Assembly: GCF_015160875.1 (NCBI RefSeq)
Contig: NZ_CP063374.1
Location: 6,823,501 to 6,887,500, forward strand
DNA length: 64,000 nt
Source: Streptomyces chromofuscus
GTDB taxonomy: Bacteria > Actinomycetota > Actinomycetes > Streptomycetales > Streptomycetaceae
Direction of reading: 5' to 3'
The position numbers and the translations under genes were made by a program. How positions within the stretch are numbered: position 1 is the first letter of the stretch; each line of letters begins with the position of its first letter. This document shows, piece after piece, positions 56,076 to 64,000 of the stretch. The notes beneath the pieces are model-generated. The model made no database searches. It saw nothing but the letters and a program-made list of their open reading frames with translations, and was not told where the DNA came from.

Positions 56076-57653
56076 ATGGCACCCACCCTCACCCCCGGTA
56101 CCCACGGCACCGGACCGCAGGCCCTCACCCTGAAAGCCGGCACCGCCTGGGCCGACGCCTGGCGACGCTGCCTCGCCGTCGCCCCCGAGGCCTTCCGGGA
56201 CGACCGCGTACTCAACCTCTGGAACGCCGGCTGGCAGGCGGACGGCCGCGCCCTGCCCGCCACCACGCCCGTCGACGGCACCCCCATCGCGGGCCCGCCC
56301 CGCCTGGACCGCGCCACCGCCCACGCGGCCGTGCGCGCCTCGCTCGACCAGCACCGCACCTGGCGGCACGTCCCGCTCGACGAACGCCGCGCCCGCGTCG
56401 CCGCCACCCTCGACGCGCTCACCGAGCATCGTGAACTGCTCGCGCTGCTGCTCGTCTGGGAGATCGGCAAGCCCTGGCGGCTGGCGCAGGCGGACGTCGA
56501 CCGGGCCATCGACGGGGTCCGCTGGTACGTCGACGGCATCGAGCCGATGGTCGCCGGGCGGGCCCCGCTCGACGGGCCGGTGTCCAACATCGCCAGCTGG
56601 AACTACCCGATGAGCGTGCTCGTTCACGCCATGCTGGTACAGGCACTGGCGGGCAACGCGGTCATCGCCAAGACCCCGACCGACGGCGGTGTCGCCTGTC
56701 TGACCCTGGCCTGTGCGCTCGCCGCCCGCGAGGGACTGCCCGTCACCCTCGTCAGCGGCAGCGGAGGCGAGCTGTCCGAGGTGCTGGTACGGGCGCCCGA
56801 GATCGGCTGCGTCTCCTTCGTCGGCGGCCGCGACACCGGCGCCGCGGTGGCCACGGCCGTCGCCGACCTCGGCAAGCGGCACATCCTCGAACAGGAGGGA
56901 CTCAACACCTGGGGCATCTGGAACTACTCGGACTGGGACACGCTCACCGCGGTCGTGCCCAAGCTCTTCGACTACGGCAAACAGCGCTGCACGGCCTACC
57001 CGCGCTTCGTCGTCCAGCGCACGCTGTTCGACGAGTTCCTGGCGGCGTACCTCCCGGCGGTGCGCACGCTCAGGGTCGGACACCCGCTCGCCGTGGACCA
57101 GCGCGACGACCCCTACCCGGCGCTGGACTTCGGACCGCTGATCAACGCCGCCAAGGCCAAGGAGCTGAACGACCAGGTCGCCGAGGCCGTCGACCGCGGC
57201 GCCGTTCCGCTGCACCGCGGCAAGCTCGGCGACGCGCGCTTCCTGCCCGGCCAGGACACCTCGGCGTACGTCCAGCCGGTCACGCTCCTCAACCCGCCGC
57301 CGTCCTCCCCGCTGCACCACGCGGAACCCTTCGGCCCGGTCGACACCATCGTCCTGGTCGACACCGAGGCCGAGCTGCTGGCCGCCATGAACGCGTCCAA
57401 CGGCGCGCTGGTCGCCACCCTGTCCACGGACGACCGGGCGACGTACGAACGGCTGGCCCCGCAGATCCGCGCCTTCAAGACCGGCCACGGCAAGCCGCGC
57501 TCCCGGGGCGACCGCGACGAGCTGTTCGGCGGCTTCGGCGCGTCCTGGCGGGGCGCCTTCGTGGGCGGCGAGCTGCTGGTGCGGGCGGTGACGCAGGGCC
57601 CCGCGGGGGAGCGGCTGCCGGGGAACTTCCCGGAGTACCACCTGATGCCGTAG
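56076..57653 (+). CDS. Aldehyde dehydrogenase family protein
   Basis: This 525-residue NAD(P)-dependent enzyme has the ALDH superfamily fold. The general-base Glu is in LEQEGLNTWG, the catalytic Cys in GKQRCTAYPR, and SNIASWNYPMSVLVHAML is the cofactor-side asparagine region. The N-terminal 95 residues are longer than usual. It lies 163 bases after sucD and before a hairpin. In an oxalate locus, glyoxylate, glycolaldehyde or an acyl-CoA/semialdehyde reaction are candidate substrates, but sequence alone does not decide. The ATG at 56076 follows GAGCGGAGCG. Confidence 0.88.
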   Translation: MAPTLTPGTHGTGPQALTLKAGTAWADAWRRCLAVAPEAFRDDRVLNLWNAGWQADGRALPATTPVDGTPIAGPPRLDRATAHAAVRASLDQHRTWRHVPLDERRARVAATLDALTEHRELLALLLVWEIGKPWRLAQADVDRAIDGVRWYVDGIEPMVAGRAPLDGPVSNIASWNYPMSVLVHAMLVQALAGNAVIAKTPTDGGVACLTLACALAAREGLPVTLVSGSGGELSEVLVRAPEIGCVSFVGGRDTGAAVATAVADLGKRHILEQEGLNTWGIWNYSDWDTLTAVVPKLFDYGKQRCTAYPRFVVQRTLFDEFLAAYLPAVRTLRVGHPLAVDQRDDPYPALDFGPLINAAKAKELNDQVAEAVDRGAVPLHRGKLGDARFLPGQDTSAYVQPVTLLNPPPSSPLHHAEPFGPVDTIVLVDTEAELLAAMNASNGALVATLSTDDRATYERLAPQIRAFKTGHGKPRSRGDRDELFGGFGASWRGAFVGGELLVRAVTQGPAGERLPGNFPEYHLMP

Positions 57654-57676
57654 GGCGCCGGTGGCGTCCGCCGGAG

Positions 57677-57708
57677 GGGTGCCCGTGGTTGTGACATAGC
57701 GGGCACCC
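57677..57708 (+). terminator. Hairpin after the aldehyde dehydrogenase gene
   Basis: A 9-bp stem (57677-57685 with 57700-57708) and a 14-base loop lie 23 bases after the stop codon and upstream of the tRNA gene. Confidence 0.65.
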
Positions 57709-57826
57709 TCCGTCACCCACCCGGGCCCGACCTGGGACGGAAACGCAGGTGAAGGGCACTCCGAAACCTTGGTATTGTTGTCTCTGTCGCCGCGCGGAAC
57801 ACCTCCTGCAAGGCGGCAGACACCTG

Positions 57827-57911
57827 GTCCGGGTGGCGGAATGGCAGACGCGCTAGCTTGAGGTGCTAGTGCCCTTTATCGGGCGTGGGGGTTCAAGTCC
57901 CCCCTCGGACA
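57827..57911 (+). tRNA. tRNA-Leu (anticodon GAG)
   Basis: An 85-base gene with all four arms and the long variable arm expected of leucine tRNA. The acceptor GTCCGGG (57827-57833) pairs with CTCGGAC (57904-57910), with A57911 as discriminator. The anticodon GAG is at 57860-57862 in the loop TTGAGGT between CTAGC stems, and the T-arm contains GGTTCAAGTCC. CCA is not encoded. The decayed recombinase gene next to it runs into its 3' end, so it is a probable integration site. Confidence 0.95.
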
Positions 57912-58400
57912 CTCGTTACAGCGATACGCGGATGAGGGCCTCGACCTTACGGTCGTGGCTCTGCCTGCATGTTTGTAGCTGACCGTAATGCCGAGCTCTT
58001 CGTAGAGTGAGCCCTTCTTCTCGGCGTCGACGGTGTGCACGCGTTGTGCGATGTTCCCGAGTTTCTCAGTGATCTCGCGGATCTGGCCGGCTGTGAGCGG
58101 AGTTTTCTTCTTTCGGGTGGCGGGTCGAGTTTCTTGCGTGCTGTCTCCTTGTCCGCCTGTGCCTCGTTGATCCATTGGGTGACGACGGTGGGGTCGGCGC
58201 CGGCTTCGAGGGCGGCCGGGTAGCGGGCGAGGCGCCGCTCGCACTCCTCGACCGTCTTGCGTGCTTGGGCCTGCCCGGGTGTGTGGGTCCCTGCTGTGAT
58301 TGCTGTGGCGCCGGCGTGGGGGAGGGCTTCGAGGGTGGCGGTGAGCCGGTCGGGGGCGAAGGCCCGGGTGATGTACCGGTCCAGGACGTGGCAGACCACG
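57876..58400 (-). pseudogene. C-terminal fragment of a large serine recombinase, frameshifted, ending in the tRNA-Leu gene
   Basis: On the minus strand, one frame reads LDRYITRAFAPDRLTATLEA and then a coiled-coil with CERRLARYPAALEAGADP, the C-terminal helical region of large serine integrases. The frame changes near 58105-58118, in A-rich runs on the coding strand. A second frame continues LTAGQIREITEKLGNIAQRV and YEELGITVSYKHAG, the expected end. It stops at 57876 inside the tRNA gene, giving the typical PRGDLNPHAR read-through tail. The catalytic N-terminal domain is absent. This is a relic of an element integrated at tRNA-Leu. Confidence 0.78.
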
Positions 58401-58401
58401 C

Positions 58402-58650
58402 GACGACGCTCTCGCCGCGTGCGATGAGCCACTGGGCGAGATGCCGGCCCAGTCCGTTGGCGTTCTCCACAGCCCACTTGAGCTGCGGCCACCGCTTGGC
58501 CCAGGCCGGCAGCCGCCGGTACTCCGTCAGGCTGGCCTCGATCCGCACCGTGCCGACCTGCTGATTCGATTCCGGCTCGACTGCCGTGGCGTGGTGGGTG
58601 GACTTGTGGAGATCGACACCAGCAATATCACGGGGCTGTGCTCCTTACGG
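58402..58650 (-). pseudogene. IS110-family transposase N-terminal fragment
   Basis: On the minus strand a frame reads DIAGVDLHKSTHHATAVEP, then LTEYRRLPAWAKRWPQLKWA and NGLGRHLAQWLIARGESVV. This is the start of the IS110-type DEDD transposase, including the first catalytic Asp in GVDLHK. A stop just before it removes the natural start, and similarity ends at about 58402, where the recombinase fragment begins. No terminal repeats are visible. It is a truncated insertion sequence remnant. Confidence 0.75.
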
Positions 58651-58980
58651 TCGGACGACAGGGCAGCCACGGTCGACACGCCGACTTCCGGAACCAGATG
58701 ACCCGGACACGCCTGTGTCGAGTGAGACCGCGGACGGACACCGGACCGGCGACATACCCGGGGAGAGCCGGCCCCGAAGAGCGGCAGACGGTTCACGAGT
58801 CACCCGGCACGGCGTCCTACGGCACGCTACGAGCGGCCAACCCGGCCGCGTCCGCTACCCCTGTACAAGTCGGCGGTTCAAGTGTGACAGGGGCGTCCGG
58901 TTGGCCGGTGTGTGGCGGCCTGCCCGGATCACGTGGCCACGCCCTGACCCAGCGATCTGTGGTCGTGAGCCCCGCCGTTG
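58651..58980. other. Non-coding stretch between element remnants and the DUF262 gene
   Basis: I see no credible gene, RNA gene or strong hairpin in these 330 bases. Frames open here lack ribosome sites and recognisable motifs. It may be further eroded element DNA. Confidence 0.5.
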
Positions 58981-60930
58981 TCACGCCGCCTGGTCCTCGT
59001 GAAGATTGCCGACGTAGCGCCGCAAGGCGTCCACGCTGTGGAAGACGCGGTAGTCACTCGCCTCGAGGGCGGCCTGCTCGTCCGGGGTGGTTTCCGGGAC
59101 GAGGACCACGGGGCCGCCCACCTCCTCCTGCAGGCCCTGGGGCCAGAACGCGGTGGCCACGAGGACGGGGCTGCCGGGGACCAGGTCGGTCACCTCGCTG
59201 TCCAGCTCGGGCTCGGCGAAGCCCTGCCGCCGCAGGTCCTCCAGCAGCTGGGCCAGGCCGGGCATGTCCTCGTCCGTGTTAGCGGCGGGTACCGGAGCGG
59301 CGGCCGACCTGAGGACCGTAGTGTGGCCGGATGCGGCCAAGCCGACGGGAGACGGTCCCTCGAGCAGTTTGGTGAGGAATCTGTTCGAAGCCTCGGCGAG
59401 GAGTTCGCGTCGGGCGGCGAGGAACGAGCGGTAGGCATCGATGCGCCACAGCTCCGGGTCGGTCGGGATCCACTGCGATTCGAGGGCACCCGGAACCTTC
59501 TGGGCGATCTCCGGCAGGTAGTCCTCCGGCCGTTTGGCACTGATCTGCAGGTTCGTGTCCTGAGTGAGGAAGCAGAAGTTGGCGACCGCGTTGACTTCGG
59601 CCCTGTCGTAGCCGTGCTTGTAGAGCAGGGTCTTGGGGAAGATGTGGTGGACCTGGAGGGAGCTGAGCTTTCCGAGCATGCCGTCCTTCAGCGGGACCCC
59701 GCTGCCCAGGTCCTGTGCCCCGTGGACCCGGGTTAGCATGTAGAGCAGCGGGTAGAAACGGGATCCCATGCTGGACCCCTGGAAATCGTCGGACCGGACC
59801 TCCAGCCGGCCGCCGCGGGCCTGCCGCAGAGTCTCGATCAGCCGGTCGACCCCGCCGGCGTCGACCGCCTCGAGGTCCTGGTTGAGGGCGGTCTCCGTGG
59901 CGCCGGTGTGCCGACCCCAGAGGAAGCTGTGGATGAACCAGTAGAAGAGCCGGTCGCGGGTCATGGCGTCGGGGAACTTGCCGGAGTGGTGGTGCAGCAG
60001 ACGGCTCATGACGGGAAAGGCGGCCCGGCCGTTCAGTACCCGCCCGTGGTCGAGGCCCAGGCGGCCGCCGAGGGCGTTGAGCAGGTAGCTGATGGACTCG
60101 ATGGTCTGTTTCAGGCCGGTCCGGAACTCCGGCATCTCGACGTCGCCCAGTTTGGAGAACTGGGCCTCACCGGTCAGGACGGCGTTGACGTTGCGGAGCA
60201 GCCAGTCCAGCTTGAAGGCGAAACCGGCGTCCGACCAGTTCTTCAGAGCGGTGTTCATGGTCGGGCGGGCGTCGGGCCAGGACGCGCAGATCGCTGCCAG
60301 CGCGAGATCGCCCTTGGACAGCTTGGTACCGCCGGAGTTGACGCGGTTGAAGATCTCCACGACGACGTCGATGGTCATGTCCTTACCCGTGACCTCCTCG
60401 ATGTGGATGTTGCGGTCCTTGATCTGGGTGATCCGGTTCAGGCGCTCGATGTAGGCCGCCACCAGGGACCCGTCACTTCCGGCCAGCGCGGTGATGGAGG
60501 GCAGCAGCGTGCCAAGACCGCCCTGGAAAAGGGCGGTGACGTCGACCCAGAGAGGGTTGTCCTTCATCTTGGCCGGTGCGTAGAACTCGAAGGTCTCGGT
60601 CTCCAGATGGAAGTGCAGCCCGGTCAGTGCCGCCTGGTTGCCCTCGAAAAAGCGAGGTGAGTGTCCCTTGGTGACGCCGTAGAGGGTGGTCACCCGCTGC
60701 TGACCGTCGAGCAGCAGTTGTACGGTGCCGTCCTTCTCCGGGCCGCCTCCGCGGGTGCTTGTGCTGTCGGCCTTGGCGCTCCAGGTGAGGAACCCCCCGA
60801 TCGGATAGCCGCGGTACAGCGACTGGAAGAACGCACGAACCTGGTCACGGGTCCAGACGTAGCCGCGCTGGAACTCCGGAAGGGCGATGTCCCCGGAATC
60901 GATCTTGTGCAGGATCTGCGAAATCTGCAT
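58981..60930 (-). CDS. DUF262 domain protein with HNH-like C-terminal region (GmrSD-related)
   Basis: This 649-residue protein has the DUF262 ParB-like fold at the N-terminus: LPEFQRGYVWTRDQV and DGQQRVTTLYG (D75-R79), then IFNRVNSGGTKLSKGD. A central helical region follows. Around residue 427, LQVHHIFPKTLL with NAVANFCFLTQDTNLQIS forms an HNH/DUF1524-like nuclease motif. This is the layout of GmrSD-type IV restriction enzymes, which cut modified phage DNA using NTP. The ~150-residue tail after the nuclease is not assigned. ATG at 60930. A helicase gene is upstream on the same strand, and element remnants lie downstream, fitting a defence spot. Confidence 0.87.
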   Translation of the reverse strand: MQISQILHKIDSGDIALPEFQRGYVWTRDQVRAFFQSLYRGYPIGGFLTWSAKADSTSTRGGGPEKDGTVQLLLDGQQRVTTLYGVTKGHSPRFFEGNQAALTGLHFHLETETFEFYAPAKMKDNPLWVDVTALFQGGLGTLLPSITALAGSDGSLVAAYIERLNRITQIKDRNIHIEEVTGKDMTIDVVVEIFNRVNSGGTKLSKGDLALAAICASWPDARPTMNTALKNWSDAGFAFKLDWLLRNVNAVLTGEAQFSKLGDVEMPEFRTGLKQTIESISYLLNALGGRLGLDHGRVLNGRAAFPVMSRLLHHHSGKFPDAMTRDRLFYWFIHSFLWGRHTGATETALNQDLEAVDAGGVDRLIETLRQARGGRLEVRSDDFQGSSMGSRFYPLLYMLTRVHGAQDLGSGVPLKDGMLGKLSSLQVHHIFPKTLLYKHGYDRAEVNAVANFCFLTQDTNLQISAKRPEDYLPEIAQKVPGALESQWIPTDPELWRIDAYRSFLAARRELLAEASNRFLTKLLEGPSPVGLAASGHTTVLRSAAAPVPAANTDEDMPGLAQLLEDLRRQGFAEPELDSEVTDLVPGSPVLVATAFWPQGLQEEVGGPVVLVPETTPDEQAALEASDYRVFHSVDALRRYVGNLHEDQAA

Positions 60931-61123
60931 GCCGTGCCTTTTCGGTCGGCCCGCCGGTACTCCGTACGGGGTTGTCTTTCCTGAGTAACGGTGCCGAAGC
61001 GCCCGAAGGTTGGTGCCGGCGACGGGTGACGGCTGTTCGTACGCCACGGCCTGACTCACCGGCGCCACTTCATGCGCCGATGCTCCCCGGCATGTCGGCG
61101 CTGTCGGAAGGGGACGGAGCGGA

Positions 61124-64000
61124 TCACCCTCCGAGCGCCGTGCCGACGACCTCGCCGCCCCAGCCGTCCGGGGTGCGCCACAGGACGTGCACGGTGAAGA
61201 TGTCGCGGACGGCTTCGGCGGCCCAGTCCTCGGCCGGGGGTTCGCACAGGACGAGGTAGAGGCCGGTGGCCTGGGCGTGCAGGGTGTGCTTGATCTCGAG
61301 GAGACGCGTCGCCCCCTCACGGAGGTCCTGGTAGGTCGAACGGCCGGCGCCGAGCACCTCGTACAGGTGCAGACCCTGGTCGGTGTCGCAACTGACGTCG
61401 ACGATCGGGGAGTCCACCGGCTCGAGGTCCGCCCACAACAGGGCCGCCTTCAGGGCGTGGCGGACCGCCTGGTGCTTCTTGCAGGTGCGGTCGGCCGTGG
61501 CCCAGGCCTCGAGCGCCTGAAGCAGGGCGGACTGCTCCACGGTCTCGGAGGCGGTGACGGGCGCGGCGGGCGCTGTTTCGGAGGCGGGCACGGGTTCGGT
61601 TTCCTTCTGTTCAGGCTGCCGCTCGGGAGTGGGAGCGGCGCTGGGTGCCTTTTCCGGGGCGGTGGGTGTGGCGTCGTCCATGCGGGCGCGAAGGGTGTCG
61701 CGAGCCTCTAGGAGGGCGTCGGCCCAGCCGGACCCAGTGAGCCGGTCCCGGAGGGCGGCGATGTCCAGAGTGCCGTCCTTGAGCGCTCGGTGGGTGCCCG
61801 CGGCGAGATCGCGCAGCAGACTCAACCGCTGCCTGTCGGGCGATCCGAGGACGCGTCGTACGTCCACCCAGTCCGCCTGGTCGCGGCGGAGGATGCGGTT
61901 GGCCATGCCCTTCAGCTCGGACAGGCGGGCGCGGGCGTCCTGCGGCTCGCCGCCTGTGACCGACACCAGTTCGTCGAGTACGCCCAGGGCCGCGATGTAG
62001 CGGGGCGCCATGGTGGGCGAGATCGGCATACGGCCACGCTGGTCAGTGGTGAGCACGGTCTGGTTGGTCTCGTTGGCGAACACCCAGCAGTCCAGCTCGT
62101 CGCCGGTGCGGGGAGGGGTGGAACCGTGCCGGACCGTGAGCATCATCGGGCGGTCGAGGGCCGGGGCCAGGGCGGTGACCTTGTAGCGGCCGCCGGGGCC
62201 GGGGCCGACGACCTTCACCCGGACGTCCGTGCCGATCTCCGGGACGGCGGCCTCGTGGTCCGGCCGGACCTCGGCGGGAGAGGAGCTGGGGATTCCGGCG
62301 AGGGCAGGGGAGGGGACGGTGTTCGCGAGGGCCTCCGGGAGCGGTGCGGTGTGCAGCACGGTCAGGGTCTGCGTGCTGCGGGTGAGAGCGATGTAGAGCT
62401 GGCGCAGGCCGGCCGGACCGCGGGCGGCGATGGTGGCGGGTTCCAGGACCAGGACGTGGTCGTACTCCATGCCCTTGGCCTGTGCGGCGGCCAGCACCGA
62501 GACCGCTTCGCGACGGGGGCCGGTGAGGTCGTCGTTCCGGTCCAGGAGGCGGGTGATCTCGTCCAGCCACATGGAGTCGTCGGGGACGATGACGGCGATG
62601 GAGCGCAGGTTGTTCCCGTCGTCGCTGGAACCGACGAGGCGCGTCACGTGGGTGATGGTGTCCTCGAGGAGCTTCCACGGCTCGGTCTCCACGGTCCGTA
62701 CCGCGTCCTCGCCCACCTCGCGCACCGCCCGCGGGTAGGGCAGACCGGGGGCGACCGCGCGGGCGAGCGGGGCGACGAACTCCATGATCTCCGCGGGTAC
62801 GCGGTAACTGGTGGTGAGCTCGGCGACGCGCCAGTCGCCCTGGTCGGACAGGAGCGTGCCGAGGCGCTCCCAGTTCGTGTGGGTGTGCGGACCGGTGGCT
62901 TGGGCGAGGTCGCCGAGGACGGTCATCGAGCCTCCGGCCGCGCAGCGGCGGCGCAGGGCGCGTGCCTGCAGGGGAGTGAGGTCCTGGGCCTCGTCGACGA
63001 CGATGTGCCCGTAGCGGGGCGGGACTTCGCCGCTGATGAGGAATTCCAGTTCCTCGAGGCAGACGTGGTCGTCGAGGGTCCAGGGCTCGGCATCGGCGGT
63101 GGCGGCGCGGGGCCGGTGCAGTACCGCCTGTTCGTCCTCGTCGAGGATGCCGTCGGCGCAGGACCGGAGCAGGTCGGGGGAGTCGTACAGGCTGCGCAGG
63201 GCCTCCCTGGCGCTCGGGGACGGCCAGATCCTTTCGACGAGCCGTTCCACCCGGCGGTTGCGCTCGAACTCCCTGCGGATGGTGGGCGACTGGCCGCGGC
63301 GCGGAGCGATGTCCGTGAGCTCGCGCAGGAGGAGGTCGACGAGCAGGGTGCGGAAGCGGTCCCGGCGCTGCCGGTACGGGCCGCCGCCGTCCTGGGCGGC
63401 GGTGAGCAGGTCGAGGACCTGGGAGCGCGGGACGCGCAAGGTCGTGCCGGCGGCGGTGACCATGAGGGCGGGCTCGTCACCCTCGAAGGCGGGGGCAGCG
63501 GTTAGGTCGTCGAGGGCCTCGGGGCGGAACTCGCTCTCGACGCGGTTGCGCAGCACGGCCGCCATCCGCTCGTCCGACTTCACCCGGCGCGCCTGCACGG
63601 TGTCGGTGCCAGGCGTGTCGGCGTCCCAGAGACGGGACAGCTGGACGGCGTTGACGTCCCTGGTGCCGAGGGTGGGCAGCACCTGGCCGACATACTCCAG
63701 GAACCGCTGGTGAGGGCCGATGACGAGGATGTCCTGAGCCTTGAAGTGCTCGTTGTTGACCAGCCAGGTGACCCGGTGCAGACCGACCGCGGACTTGCCG
63801 GTTCCCGGGCCACCCTGTACGACGAGAATGTCGGTCGGGGAACCCGTCACCAGGTCCATCTGGTCGCGGCGGATCGTCTCGACGATGTCCCGCATCCGGC
63901 CGCTGCGCGAACGCTGCAGCTCACGCAGCAGCAACTCGTCCGGCTGAAGCGGCTTGCGCCGCCGGACACGCGCCACGTCACCCGGCGTGGGGGCCGGCGG
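61124..64000 (-). CDS. HelR/HelD-like superfamily 1 helicase, 5' end outside window
   Basis: About 958 residues are visible; the frame stays open to the window edge, so the start is missing. Walker A GGPGTGKSAVGLHR is near residue 60 of the visible part, Walker B is IVVDEAQDLTPLQA, and helicase motifs LTTSYRVPAEI and LYIALTRSTQTLTVLH (motif VI) are present. The RSRSGRMRDIVETI segment ahead of the P-loop is typical of actinobacterial HelR/HelD proteins, which free stalled or rifampicin-bound RNA polymerase. The C-terminal ~300 residues, with a disordered Pro/Glu linker (about 735-800), differ from plain HelR and may add a new function. Confidence 0.82.
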   Translation of the reverse strand, partial: PPAPTPGDVARVRRRKPLQPDELLLRELQRSRSGRMRDIVETIRRDQMDLVTGSPTDILVVQGGPGTGKSAVGLHRVTWLVNNEHFKAQDILVIGPHQRFLEYVGQVLPTLGTRDVNAVQLSRLWDADTPGTDTVQARRVKSDERMAAVLRNRVESEFRPEALDDLTAAPAFEGDEPALMVTAAGTTLRVPRSQVLDLLTAAQDGGGPYRQRRDRFRTLLVDLLLRELTDIAPRRGQSPTIRREFERNRRVERLVERIWPSPSAREALRSLYDSPDLLRSCADGILDEDEQAVLHRPRAATADAEPWTLDDHVCLEELEFLISGEVPPRYGHIVVDEAQDLTPLQARALRRRCAAGGSMTVLGDLAQATGPHTHTNWERLGTLLSDQGDWRVAELTTSYRVPAEIMEFVAPLARAVAPGLPYPRAVREVGEDAVRTVETEPWKLLEDTITHVTRLVGSSDDGNNLRSIAVIVPDDSMWLDEITRLLDRNDDLTGPRREAVSVLAAAQAKGMEYDHVLVLEPATIAARGPAGLRQLYIALTRSTQTLTVLHTAPLPEALANTVPSPALAGIPSSSPAEVRPDHEAAVPEIGTDVRVKVVGPGPGGRYKVTALAPALDRPMMLTVRHGSTPPRTGDELDCWVFANETNQTVLTTDQRGRMPISPTMAPRYIAALGVLDELVSVTGGEPQDARARLSELKGMANRILRRDQADWVDVRRVLGSPDRQRLSLLRDLAAGTHRALKDGTLDIAALRDRLTGSGWADALLEARDTLRARMDDATPTAPEKAPSAAPTPERQPEQKETEPVPASETAPAAPVTASETVEQSALLQALEAWATADRTCKKHQAVRHALKAALLWADLEPVDSPIVDVSCDTDQGLHLYEVLGAGRSTYQDLREGATRLLEIKHTLHAQATGLYLVLCEPPAEDWAAEAVRDIFTVHVLWRTPDGWGGEVVGTALGG

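Noticed and set aside
58875..58883. GGTTCAAGT as a partial copy of the tRNA-Leu 3' end (attachment site)
   Set aside because: Only 9 bases match and flanking bases do not continue the tRNA sequence.

Overview
This window is chromosomal DNA from an actinomycete, almost certainly a Streptomyces. It is very GC-rich with G/C in most third codon positions, uses many GTG starts behind GGAGG-type ribosome sites, has many ATGA/GTGA translational overlaps, and carries typical Streptomyces families (DUF5753 and MmyB-like XRE regulators, FCD-type GntR, ROK, Tat lipoproteins).

Layout. 1-13 kb holds unrelated housekeeping and accessory genes: two XRE-type regulators, a pterin dehydratase, two methyltransferases, a WYL regulator with a palindromic operator, a short-chain dehydrogenase behind a MerR-type promoter, an aldo/keto reductase, a long-chain acyl-CoA synthetase, and a LysR regulator divergent from a bile-acid:sodium-symporter-like protein. 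12.4-15.5 kb encodes a secreted sialidase with a LamG domain and a DUF4185 protein, followed by a decayed MarR gene. 16.2-22.6 kb (minus strand) is a tightly packed NAD-type formate dehydrogenase operon led by a ketopantoate-reductase-family enzyme. Divergent from it are an oxalate/formate-antiporter-family MFS protein with a 44-residue companion, a KAS III enzyme and an FCD-type GntR regulator. 26.5-33.9 kb is a ROK regulator, a sugar ABC importer, an oxidoreductase and a TIM-barrel isomerase. It is followed at 34.2-37.9 kb by a frameshifted secreted multidomain sugar enzyme (sugar dehydrogenase, PKD, CBM, ThuA, DUF1080). 38.0-45.7 kb is a seven-gene translationally coupled cluster of the ebo type, led by an inositol-3-phosphate-synthase homologue, with a Tat-exported TIM-barrel protein after it. 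47.1-57.7 kb is an oxalate-catabolism block: a second OFA transporter, an ADP-forming acyl-CoA ligase, formyl-CoA transferase and oxalyl-CoA decarboxylase, with divergent sucC-sucD and an aldehyde dehydrogenase. From 57.8 kb onward there is tRNA-Leu(GAG), fragments of a serine recombinase and an IS110 transposase, then a DUF262/HNH protein and an HelR-like helicase cut by the window edge.

How it may work together. Formyl-CoA transferase and oxalyl-CoA decarboxylase turn oxalate into CO2 plus formyl-CoA and formate; the formate dehydrogenase oxidises formate to CO2 with NADH. The ketopantoate-reductase-like enzyme could instead reduce oxalyl-CoA to glyoxylate. The two oxalate/formate blocks lie about 30 kb apart, but a TACAGT-centred motif occurs in the promoter regions of the formate dehydrogenase/transporter pair, of the GntR gene itself and of the oxc/sucC pair, which suggests one regulon. 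Separately, an inverted repeat (CTTTGTCC-N7-GGANAAAG) lies before both the ROK gene and the multidomain sugar-enzyme gene, suggesting a second, sugar-responsive regulon. All functional statements are from reading the sequence; no searches were run.
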